Origin: Onchidella celtica
Taxonomy: Eukaryota; Mollusca; Gastropoda; Systellommatophora; Onchidiidae
Length of the DNA stretch: 64,000 bases
Direction of reading: 5' to 3'
Assembly (NCBI GenBank): GCA_963931925.1
Contig: OZ007571.1
Span: forward strand, 36,002,233-36,066,232
The position numbers and the translations under genes are program-made. Shown here piece by piece: positions 1-11,600 of this stretch (position 1 is the first letter of the stretch; the number at the start of each line of letters is the position of its first letter). The notes below the pieces were generated by a model, which did not search any database, was not told where the DNA came from, and saw nothing but the letters and a program-made list of their open reading frames with translations.

Positions 1-2526
1 GTATGAAAACATTCACTGCTATGCCTTATCACGCTTGATAATGAATTAACAAGCAAAACCTTAGTCTGTCAGTCTCTAACCAATGATCTGACTTATGATT
101 CCAAACTGACAGCTGTAGTTTTCGTGAGAACGAAGCATGATAACTAGCCACACCCTCCCAAGCCCTACACAAATGGTTTCATCCTGACTGACACATACTA
201 ATAAACCAATGTGGGCATTTGGGGCAATGATTAGTTCAGAGCTTGTTTCTGATTGGTTCTTAGATACAGACAACTCCAGATGGTGGTCAGCTTGTGAGAA
301 AATGGGATAATATTGCAAATTTGTTGAGCAACAGTTCGCATGTCGATGTTACATCTTTTGAAAGTGTGGGGAGAGCCTTTGAAAGCTTAAATTAGTTTTT
401 GTGATTCCGACCAGTGGTTCACTGGTTAACATGTCAATGTCACAATGCCTTTGATTTAGAAGAGTTACAGTGAACAATAACACAGTGGTTACGTCTCAAA
501 AAGGTCAGTGAACTGATGCGTGAAAATACGGCTTGCGTGTGGCGCGGTCAGCTTGACCTTGCCGACTTCTGCCGCCCGTGCGGCGTGAGCGCTTGCGAGT
601 CAATACCGACAATTGCCGCCCCTCGCAGGGTGAGGGTTAATAAAAACTCTTATAAATTCAACTACACTCCAAATACTCCAATGTGGAAAGATGAAACAAA
701 AAATTGAATTTGGGAGAAGTGGAATTCTGCTAATGTCAGGTGAAACAAACAATTAGTTTATAATCACGAGTAACCTGTGTTGGTACTCCAAATCTTACAT
801 ATTTTTATGTATAATTTTTGTAAAAATGCATTTCAATTGTATTTTAAAAGAGAATTGAATTACTAACAGAATGAAAAAGGACAAATTTTATGCAAAATTG
901 AAATTAATACAAAAAGAAGAACTGCAACTCTTCTTGGGAGGACGCAGGAGTGCTGCATGAAAGATGAGAAAAGCAGTACTTTTACAAGGATGTACATTTA
1001 CAAATGGCAACTTTTTTACACACATCAAGACTGCATTTTGATTTCCCCGAGGGGTGCGTGACCAAACATAATATAATACTTAATAGACAAAAAAAGATGT
1101 CTGTTTCATGGCCCATTGTCAGCTGTGTTACTGTTTTGCTCTGGACCTTTCTGATGAAAGACTTAATAAATTCAAAATTTCACATAGGAGTGCAAGTTCA
1201 GTGGAGCCCTGTGAAACAAACCTAAATGAACAAACTGCCCTATGTGTTCAAGACTGGGGATGCTAACGAGCATTACCATAATAAAGGTGATAAAACTATG
1301 AAGTTTCTTGGTTTAGGACTTCCAAAACTCATCCAAGCAATTAGTTAAAAATGTCATTGTCTGTCCCTTAACAAAAACAAATTCATGGTAATATTCGATT
1401 CATAGCCAACACTTGAAATGTTGATTCAAAGACCTTTAAACATAACATGCAATTTAGTTCTCATGTTTGGGACATCAACTTGCAGTGTACAAACCTAACA
1501 CTAGTCATTCAATTATGTGCTATAATAGTCAATTAAGTATGCTACACTGCCTACAGAAAAGCACATTTAAATGTAAATTAAAGCACTTTTACTGCACTGC
1601 AATGCTAAATACAAGTATGAAATGTAGATCTACATATTAATTTATTTTAATAAAAAAAGATGCCATACTTAGACACACATAAACACTTTACACAAACTGC
1701 GTTACTAACTGCTCTGAAATATGCGAAAATGTGTGACGAATTTATAGCCTTGAATAGGGAAAAATGAAGGCAGCTTATATGTATCGAAGAAGGATACTGG
1801 AGGTAGACGCAGCTGTTGTACTTTGACATCTCTGAAAAAGTGTCAAATAATTACTTCTTCCAAAGCGAAACAGGGAACATGTTCTCGCAGCCATCTTTCG
1901 TGGTTAAGGTGAATAATGTCAACCTTCTCCAGTTCGGTAACAACTAACTCTAGATCCAGCCTAGTTACGTACCACCAGGGAAAATGAACTCCAGTTCGCA
2001 AGTTCCGTCCTTGACCTTACATAACCGAGAAACAAGTGGCGAGAGAAAGCCCTATGAAAACATCATACATAACGGCTTTGGAAATGCACGTAATCGCAGT
2101 GGGTTATAAAATGTCATTTTCATGCCCTGTGATTTTGTAATAGTAAGAAATTGGCCTCTCTCTTTCCAAAAACACAAAACAACAGCAGGCATTTATCCCT
2201 TACAAACATGAGACATGTGCGATTATTTATTATCTAAATATTACTCAAAATAAAAATTCTGTTTTCATAAACTCCCAGTTCTTTACTGTATTATCCACCA
2301 TATTCTAAACTAAACAAACATTAAACTGCCATTTTCCACGTCATAAAGGCAAGATTCTCTGAAATGCGTTGCAATATAAAGTGAGGTTTTAAATTTTTTC
2401 GGCGGTATGGGCAATAGACAAGAACTCTCTTGACTTTATTTTACGGCTGTTCAGCAACTTACTTCCGCCTGATTGTCAACAAACGCACGTGTAATTTTAC
2501 GTGTATAACACTTGCTTACCTTTAGC
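1..2526. other. Upstream flank of MYBBP1A, no supported gene
   Basis: I see no convincing coding exon in this stretch. A minus-strand open frame at 76-318 has no recognisable family and could be chance or repeat-derived. A CG-richer patch at about 530-640 ends in a sequence of the form AGGGTTAA (TTAA at 637-640). This resembles the right end of a piggyBac-type element, but no matching left end lies inside the window. The rest is AT-rich and unremarkable. Confidence 0.5.
2463..2526 (+). promoter_or_regulatory. Candidate proximal promoter / 5' leader of MYBBP1A with E-box
   Basis: The 65 bases before the MYBBP1A start codon hold a perfect E-box CACGTG at 2486-2491 and an ETS-type TTCCG at about 2463. 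E-boxes bound by Myc/Max are common in promoters of ribosome-biogenesis genes, so the site fits the gene. No TATA box or mapped start site is visible, and whether this is promoter or 5' UTR is inference. Confidence 0.3.
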
Positions 2527-2679
2527 ATGCCGGTCGAAATGACGCAGAATCTGCCCAAAGTGACAAGTTTTAGACCACCCAAACATGTTCTCGATGTCTT
2601 TTGGTCTTTATCTGATGGAACCGATGATCAGAGAAATGCCGGCACCGTGAAACTCACAAGTATTCTTCAATCCCTAGAG
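2527..2679 (+). CDS. MYBBP1A: MYBBP1A exon 1
   Basis: Codes residues 1-51 and ends in phase 0 at donor GTACAA. The segment HVLDVFWSLSDG aligns with the human REFLDFFWDIAKP region that opens the conserved DNA polymerase phi domain. An open frame extends 5' only by using a TTG, so ATG 2527 is preferred. A second ATG lies four codons downstream. Confidence 0.85.
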
Positions 2680-5600
2680 GTACAACCCACACTGGCCACA
2701 GACGAATAAATTAATATTATTCATATAGATCCGAACTAGATAGGCTATATATCGCTTTATATTAGAGATCTAGGCCTAGATCGATGCCCAGAGATGTACA
2801 TATTGTCACTTGTTGAAAGTCGTGTGATTAAATACCGATTTACTTAAAATAGTTCATCGGCATCCCCGCCAATAGTTTCCCAAAGTGGAAATTAAATAGT
2901 ACAGTATACAAATTTAACCCTCGTCCCGCGTTGAGTGAACTCGTCCACGTAACGCCCCGTCTGGGGATAGCCAGCGGCCAGTCAGCCGATCGTTCGCGTA
3001 TACTTCAGGACGCAATAACAACAATAGTGGTGGATAAATCGTAAGGGACCCCTATGATATTTGGATAAAGTACTTGTGATGATATGCAGTAATGAGTAAG
3101 TTTTATTGTGAAATGGAAGGCCCCAAATCAAGAATTTTCTGCATTTACATGCCGTTTAACATACGTTTTATCATTTTCCCAAGACCTCTGCGCTGTTTCT
3201 GTCCTTATGTCAGGCCATTCAGGTGAACAAATTATTTTTTAAGCCATTCGCTTAATTTACTAACCACATGTATGTATTGTGACATTGCCATCTCCCTCCT
3301 CTACTATGTAAAGCGTCCACTTACTATAATGTTAGTTTTAGCGAGAGATTTGATTTCCAGTTCCAGGTCGTAGAGCGCATACATGTACTGAAAAGCGGTT
3401 TAATCAAAGGAACACAATATCTCTCTAATTACCACATCAAATAAAGACAACGACCAACAACAAAATCGGTCATTTTCTCCCAGTTTTCCCTGATGAAAAA
3501 CCTACTGACAGACGCCCTTATGCAGCATGCCCTAATATTACATCGGAATTCATAATTACAGACGTAGAACGGCGTCTCAAATATGCACATGGCCCATTTC
3601 TTCTCATTTCACATGTAGACGACAACCAGCATCAAAGTAAAAGTTTCCCCAAGATTTTCCCCAGTTCAAACTTCAGACCGTCAATACTATTACATGAGTA
3701 TGACGAATAGTTGCGAATATTTGCATCGTAATAAACGTAATCGGACGATACCATTTTGTTAGATATAGTAGGGGTGACAGGATAGATAAACACGCGAAAA
3801 TAGTGTGGAAAAAAAATGTGAAAAAACAACAACGACAGTCTCGGCAACCGAATAACCATAGCGCGAGGCGCACCGTTGCTATACAAAAACGTGGCCTCCC
3901 GCAGGACCCGCGGTTAAGCGTGTCGGACAAAATAGTGGCCTCCCGTGTCTCGCGTGTTGCGCGGGGGGCCTCCCGCAGGACTAGGGTTAATGCGTTCAAT
4001 TTATAAGAGTTTGAGTTGCCAGTTGGCAGAGAGTGTTTATCTGCTGATAATTGGTTCAGTGATTTAAAAAAAAAAAATTTTGTCACAATTTGATATAATC
4101 TATCCAGGGTCCACAATAGCATGGTGGTTATAATCATTGCCTGTCAATCGGATGACCGTAGTTCGATTCTCAGGTGGATACTTTTTTTTTTTTAAAGTCT
4201 TATTAGGAATCAATCTGTGTAAATTTTTTTTTAATCCAACAACAGTAATACTGTAATACTAAATAGGGAAGAAATCCATTTCTGGGGTGGGGGTGGGGTG
4301 GAGGTAGGCCTATTTAGTCAGCACCAATAGTACCGGCAGATAACCCTGGGTAGATATAGTTGACCGACAAACCTGGGTTATTATCCGCAGATAATGGCAG
4401 CCTTGACCTAAACATCATGTTGGCACAATAACTGTTACTCTGTGCCTTTCACCATTTTTGCGGCAGCGCTTTATTTAAGCTTGATACTATACTCAGAACT
4501 TCATCAGCTGGAATTTCACAAATAAAATTTGAAAGTTCCATATAGAATTGTTTGATCTGTAATTTGTTGTAATAATGTAAAGTTCTGTAAAGGCCACCAT
4601 TATTCACCAACATTATTTTATTTATTGGCAGATACTACCTGGGTTTATCTGCCAATCAGTATTGGCAGATAAAGCCCGGATTCATCCACCAGTATTGGTA
4701 TTGACTAATTTAATTATAAAAAAAAACAAAAAAACTGGATTAATTCCCTGTTGTTGTTGTTGGATTAAAAAAACAACTAAACACTGATTCCTTATATAAA
4801 GGCTTTTATAAGAAAAAACACCCTGCCCTGCTGAGAGTCGAACCATGGTCACCCGATTGACAGGTGAAAATGCTAACCACTACATTACTACGGACTGTTC
4901 AGTTGTGATGGAATTCTTCCAAAGCAAAATCTCTAGACCAAGAAACCCATATCTATGGATAAGACACGAAGCTTTGTATCCACATAATCAGTAACATTAA
5001 CACTCCATTTTTATTCAGAACAGTCTCGCCAATTTCAAATCATGCCATAGTTTTCAACTGATGCACAATATGAAATATTGATAGTGATGAACACCGAATG
5101 GAACAAGGGAGGGAGATGGAGGATTTGAATCAGGGGAGGTCACTCATATAATACAAAATTTATGCTGGTGAATAAAAAAATCCTAGGGGAAATTTTATTT
5201 GCCAGTATCGGCGGAAAAACACTTTGTCCCGAAAATGTGAAAGGGAAGAATCTAGGTGAGAGAATGAAAGTAATTGTGTGAATGGTACAGTAGCAAAGAC
5301 AAAGCCAATCTAGGTGAGAGAATGAAAGTAATTGTGTGAATGGTACGGTAGCAAAGACAAAGCCACTCCAGCTCGGGGCTTTTGAGTGGTTCCTCATCCA
5401 AATTTGATGATGGATTTTTAAAAAAAAAATTTTTTCGGATGGAATTAAACATCTCGAACCAAAGATCTAGATGTAGGGATCAGTCTGAGAGTAATTTTGG
5501 ATGATTTCAGTATTTCCTGAATGGTTGATTTCTTGCATTTTTTTTTTTTTGGTCAGAATTAAAGTAATTTTTATTTGTCCCCAGTTTAAAACTGTCATTT

Positions 5601-8600
5601 GATGCAGATTACAAATAGCATGCAACAATTATTCATTTTCTCCCTTATTACAAAAAATGATTTTGATACTTCTGTCATTGCAGACAAAAAAAAAAAGGTT
5701 CATAAATTCATTACTATTTGTATTGAAACTTATTGATAAAGATATTCTATTATATATTGGCAGTTTTTTTTTTTCACTGCAATTTGTCAAGGCCATTCAA
5801 AGACAAACATTCAATAGTTATTTTAATCATTGGTAATTGAGAGGGGAGATGCAGTTTTTGGATGTATGCCTGGTGGGTAGCATCTGCCATGGTCAGGTTG
5901 ATTCTTTCAGTTTTTTCTTTGACACCGTCTGTCCAATCATTGGAATGGTCTAATTAGAGCGATTCCCCTTGATGCAGAAAGAAATGTCAGAGAGAGTATT
6001 TAGACTACATGTCTTAGGAGAGAGTAAGCTACTTAGAAGAATATCATATCATATCACATGTAGCGAGCTGGAAATGAGGGCTAACATGGATTGCCAATAT
6101 CTTTCACAGGGAAAAGAGAAACAGGAAACTATGAAGTACTGCAAAGAACGTTTAGTAAGAGGTCTCAGTTCAGGCAGAAAATTTGCCCGGGTTGGTTTCT
6201 CTATGGCTCTTACACAGGTACTGATATGTCATCTATAGTTTATATTCCTCAGCATGTGAAGCTGTCTGTGTTATTAAGTATCACCAAAAAAGTTTAAAAC
6301 TTTTTCTTTCAAATGATGGTGTGTAAATTTTATTTTACAATGTACAATGAAATATGAAACATTAGAGCCAAAGTAATTCTTCTATTTGGACAAAATTAAG
6401 TAATTGCTGATTGAATGTATTTTTGTTTTTTATTTACACTAAATCATCAATAATCCATTCATTATTTACAAAGTTTTTTACAAAAAAGTGATCATGGGTC
6501 TTCTTTGTTATCAGCTTTTACGTAAAGGCGAAGAAATAACTGCCGGGGATGTTCTCACCACAGTCAAGGAAAAGCTGAAAGTTGTCCGTCATGAGAAGAA
6601 ATCCAAGGCTGTAAGTAACTACTATTTCTGGTGTATTTTGTGATTTTGTGACCAATTATATAAGTGACCCTAACATATCCACACATTTTGTAAAATCTGT
6701 AAGTGTTGTGTAAATTTAGTGTGTTGTCTGTTATTCTTGCCCCATATAAGTATTTGGGCATTGCTAACATGAACACACATATCTAATGCAATAGGATATA
6801 AATACTTTTATGGGAACATGCAATTTATCAGTTCGGTGGGACTTGCAATTATGATGCTCAATAGCATTAAGTGTTGTATTCATCAGCAAGTCTTAAATGT
6901 GTTGCACATATCCAAATCTCCTCTTTGCTTTTAACATTGTCCTGTCTGAAACATCATTATATTCGTACCTTCCAAAGTTATGCATTTATTTCGAGCCTGG
7001 GAAATGTTCAAAGTAGATACAACATTATTTAACCAAATTGCAAATGTAAGACGATGCAAATATGTATGTATTGTGCTTTGTCTTTTTTTGTGTAGTACTG
7101 TACCATGCATACACATGCATAACCATAAAAAATCCAGTTTATTTCTCATTGAAACTTATTGATAAAACCTGGCATTGTGAAAACCAAAGATATTGACTGT
7201 CCACTTCTACACAATGGGGATGTTCTCTTGCCTGCATTATTTATAATATTAAGTGCACATGTTAATAAAATGCATATTGTTGCATCCATGAGTAACTTGA
7301 CAACAAATTTATTTCTTCGGTTGGCAGGAGGTAGGTGGGATTTATCTTGGTCGAGCATTTGCTGTGTCTGCCATTGTCCAGGCTAGGAAAGTTGGCCAGG
7401 TGAGTATGATAGCTGCATTTCTGTGTGATAGCCTTTGTACTTTCTGTATCAATTATCAATAATTTAAAAATTCATGCCGTGCACAGTGGCTATGATTATA
7501 GTGCTTCATTCAGACCTTCCAGTATTTTAGAACATAAACTGTTGATTGCAGTAATGGGTGGATAAATGCGACATGCCATTGCAGTAACTTTTGTATTTAA
7601 ACGATTCATTGAGTTCATTGAGCTCACACAGTGACAGTGTCTGATAAAAAATGCACAGGTGGTGATAATTCACTGAACAAGTCTCCTTTTCTTATGCAAA
7701 AAAAATGAGAAATTGCATGTCACCTGTTAGATATTGGTGTGTCAATGCTTACTTTGTCTTTAAATTTAATGCACACACTGCTTTTCTAACTTTTCCTTAT
7801 TTGCAAAAATATGAAGAAGAGTGAGGAAAATTCTCTTTTATGCCCATTTCTGATATATATGATGTTGATGATAAGACAGTCTATGAGTCTGCCTGCCTTC
7901 TAAATCATTTCAAGTAGGTAGAAAGACAGGAAAATAATGAATCTACATTATATGGATTATTTTATATGTCCCAACTGTGCCAAAATGCTCTAATTGATGT
8001 CATATTTGTTAATCATATTTGGTTCAGATGTTTAACTTTGGAATTTCAGCTGAGTGGTGAACTTTTGGACTCAGTGGTAGATGAGCTTGTGTCATTGGCT
8101 GAGAAGAAATCTTATCTTCAACCTGTGTGCAACAAAATCATGGAGGATTTGGTCAGGCAGGTAAGCTACTTTTGTGACACTACGTCATGTTACTGGAAAA
8201 AATGTTCAGGAAAGCCTATTCAAAGTCAAGAGTTGTCTTGTGAGCTGATTTAAGGAATGCATTCATTCCATTTACACTGCCAGCATAAATGGCCTTTGGC
8301 TAGAAAGTTTTTGAGTGCTGAGTATGGGGTTCAGCTTATCTGATTTATCTCAATGCACAATAAAACTGATTAGTGGCAGAAAAATATTCTGTCAACCCAC
8401 TGGCCTCACAGTCATTTCTTATGATGGAAATTTATTCATTGAGACTGATAGACAGTTAGATAAAGAAAGAGAAAGAGTTACAAATTGATATGTTTATCAC
8501 TGCCATTTGTTCATGTTCTGTTGCTTTCACTTACCGCAAGCTTGTGGTTCCATTACTATCTGACTTCTTATATTTATTTCACTGCATAATTTTACTCTGT

Positions 8601-11600
8601 AGTGGTTATAGATGTTCTTGCCAGTGTTCTCTCATGATCTTCATTTCGTCATCCCCAGCAATTTCTCAATTTCTCATCCTTGTATCGATTAATCTTCTTC
8701 TCTCGGCAGATGTCAGTGGATACATTTGGTGAACAAGTTTGGCCAAAACTGCGGGACAAGATGAAAGAAGGATGGGATTCTTGCACATTGGAGAAACTCT
8801 CTCTTCTGCTTGTCTGTAGACAGCAATTTCCGGTAAAGTCAGTGTGAGATATGATGTTTGTTGGTCCATGTTACAGTTAACAGCATGTTCAAGGGAATGC
8901 ACTGTCTTTAAGAAAAAATGTATTGTTGTTGTTTGTATGAAATTATTATAAATAGTGACCTGCAAGAAAAAAAAAGAGCAAAGTATAAATATGTAATGGT
9001 GCTCAAGTGTATTATAGAGTTCTTATTCGTCTTGAAGACATTCATGGAGTTAGAGGGTGTGTTTGTAACAACAGTTACATGTCTGGTGCTGGAGGTCATA
9101 TCTCGAACATTATTTAACATTCTGAAAATATAACTACAGACATAATTTATGGCAGGAAAATATTTTCGTTAAATAATGATTCTTTTCTAAAATTGCTCAC
9201 TAATTTCCTGCCTGCGCATAAAGGACCAAACTCAGAGAACCACAATTGCATGTAGTTAATTTTGTCTTCCCTCAGGAGGTGGTTAACAAGAAATTTCTGA
9301 AAAAGCACTGGGGTTTTCCACTTTTCTCAGAAGACAATGATGTGAAACTGATGAAAGTGATTCAGGTAAGAAAATCAGATGCAAAGAATGGTGTTGAGAA
9401 TTTTGTTACTCAAAGAGTGTTGTGTAATAGCATTACCAAAAAAAAAAAAAAAAAACCACTTGTGGTGAGCAACAGTATTTGAATGAATGTAGTGAAGGTC
9501 ATGGTATTCATAAGTTTTAGAAAAAGATTTTCAAATGAGACAAATGAATTGAAGAAAGTAAATGCTGTGAAACTGTCAGAGAGAGAGAGAGAGAGAGAAA
9601 TCTGTTTTCATATGTGAGGCGGCCCAGGAAAACCCGGTCAAAGTCACACTGGGAGATCCTGAGATATAGGCTAATAAAGTCAATTTTAGGCTCAGATATT
9701 GAAATTGGGTCAAGCAATCCACGTCATTCCTTGGCCATTTTTACATGGATTTCACTTGGTTTCAATGAAAAATTCAACCAACAAATTGATGAAAGTGATG
9801 GATTAATGTGACTTAAGAGTTCAAAAACCAGTAGATCGAGATCCTTTGATTTTTGAACTTTAATCCATCACAAAATCGGTAAGGGTTGGCGGAAACCCCT
9901 CATGTTTACACTCATTTTAACGGGCACAACACGTAGAATCTATTTAAAGCGAATGTGCATGAATATATGACATCAAAATGTAGCGTGCATGATGTAAATA
10001 ACCTAAAATCCAAAAATAGGTCACACAAAATAATCCGTCCAATTTTTTTGTTTTTTGCAAAGGATAATCTGTTTATGTTGTAAAATATTACATACTATAA
10101 TATTCTACTTATTTTTAAATGTTATTTTGTACATTTAATTACATAAAACGAACAAAAATATACATAAAATTGATGGAATGTGGGGTAACTTTCACAGAGA
10201 AAGGTTCACCGAGTTCAAGCCACTTTAAATGCGATTTTCTCAGTTTCATGTTTTCTTACCCTCCGGACTTTAAACTCCAATATCTCAGCTTATAAGTGAG
10301 ATATCGACATGAAATAAAAAGCAAAATGATCAGGAATGGCTGCAGATTAAGATAGGAACATAATTAGAAAATGTGATTTTTGACACTTTGACCTGGTTTT
10401 CCTGGGCCTCCTCACATATGTTTTGAACTTGCAGGAATTCTAATTATGGCTTTCTCAGTTTGAAATCTATGCAACATCAGGAAGTTGATTACAAAGGAGA
10501 CAGTATGCTCTTGATAATGTCTCAGATCCAGGCAAATATTTAACAGTTACAACAAATATTCCAGCATTTATTGCTTAGTAGATGTAAATTGTATAAAGAA
10601 TAATTCTGTATATTTTAAGGGCTGAACCAATATGTAATACTTTTATTCTCCTTCATATCAGTAGCTTACAGCCAATTATTTCTTGTCTTTTGTCTGTTAG
10701 GCAGAAGAGCAAGACATGAGGAAAGAGCCTCAAGAATAAAATAAATTGTTGTAATGACAGTTCTCACCAGGCTGGTTTATACAGTGTATTCAAATTATCC
10801 GAAACTGGCTAATGAAAGATCTACAAGAACCCCGCATGTGGTCCTCCAACTGGTCAGAGCTTATCATTTTATCAAGACTGATCTGATTTGCTAATTTGAC
10901 CAGCCTTTTGATTTACAGGATGTGTATAATATATATTATAATATATATGTAAGAATTTTAGCATTTTTATCTTGATAAAAGTAATGCTTATATTTCTTAT
11001 GAAAATATTATCATATATATGCATATGTACTGCCTATTCTTTGTGGGCGAAGGGACATTGGTGCTGATGTTTTTGTTTTGTTTTTGTTTTTGCTAAATAG
11101 GGAACTGGTCAAAGGGCGGAGGTCATAATGGAACAGATCTTATCTCAGATGTTGGAGAGTGACAGAGATGTTTTATCTGTATGGAGTAGCATTGGAGGTA
11201 TTATTGTGCTTAAGGAATTATTTAAAATACATTTGCTTTTCCATCTTAACTTATTAGTACAGTTTACAAGATTTATTGTGCAATAAGAAAAAAATGTTAC
11301 ACTTATGGTCATAATTTCTGAGAGAAAACAGTTTTCAGTATGGCAGAAAATCTAGCTTTCCTGATAAATTACATTCAGAGCTGTTGATAGAATCTGAGAT
11401 TTACACTGAGCTATTCTGTCTGTCCCGGCATGGCCTTCCCAACAATCATTAGCTAAAACATTTTATGCTCATTGAGTTCCTTGATTTGATAAATTTTTTT
11501 TTGTTGGTAATTGGCACAAAGATTTGATTTGGAAGTTTTTGTCTAAAATGATGTAATGAATGGTTAATTTTATTTCTGTCATAAGTGAGGGACTAATTTT

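Noticed and set aside
76-318. 80-residue minus-strand open frame at the left edge
   Set aside because: No recognisable family and no clear splice context; composition does not separate it from repeat-derived or chance sequence.
3673-4137. 154-residue minus-strand open frame
   Set aside because: It spans unrelated CG-rich repeat and tRNA-like sequence and shows no domain; a chance frame.
4110-4180. Functional tRNA-Asp gene
   Set aside because: The acceptor stem is mismatched and the sequence occurs as an inverted pair with repeat flanks, which fits a SINE head better.
5140-5452. Two minus-strand frames with a repeated SFSHLDWLCLCY-type segment
   Set aside because: The repeat is simply the 58-bp tandem duplication translated; no coding support.
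7850-7910. ATGATGA-like and CTGA-like motifs suggesting an intronic box C/D snoRNA
   Set aside because: MYBBP1A-type host introns often hold snoRNAs, but no terminal stem or paired C'/D' boxes could be made out.
10925-10955. TA-rich palindromic tract as an origin or terminator
   Set aside because: Simple AT repeat; no supporting context.
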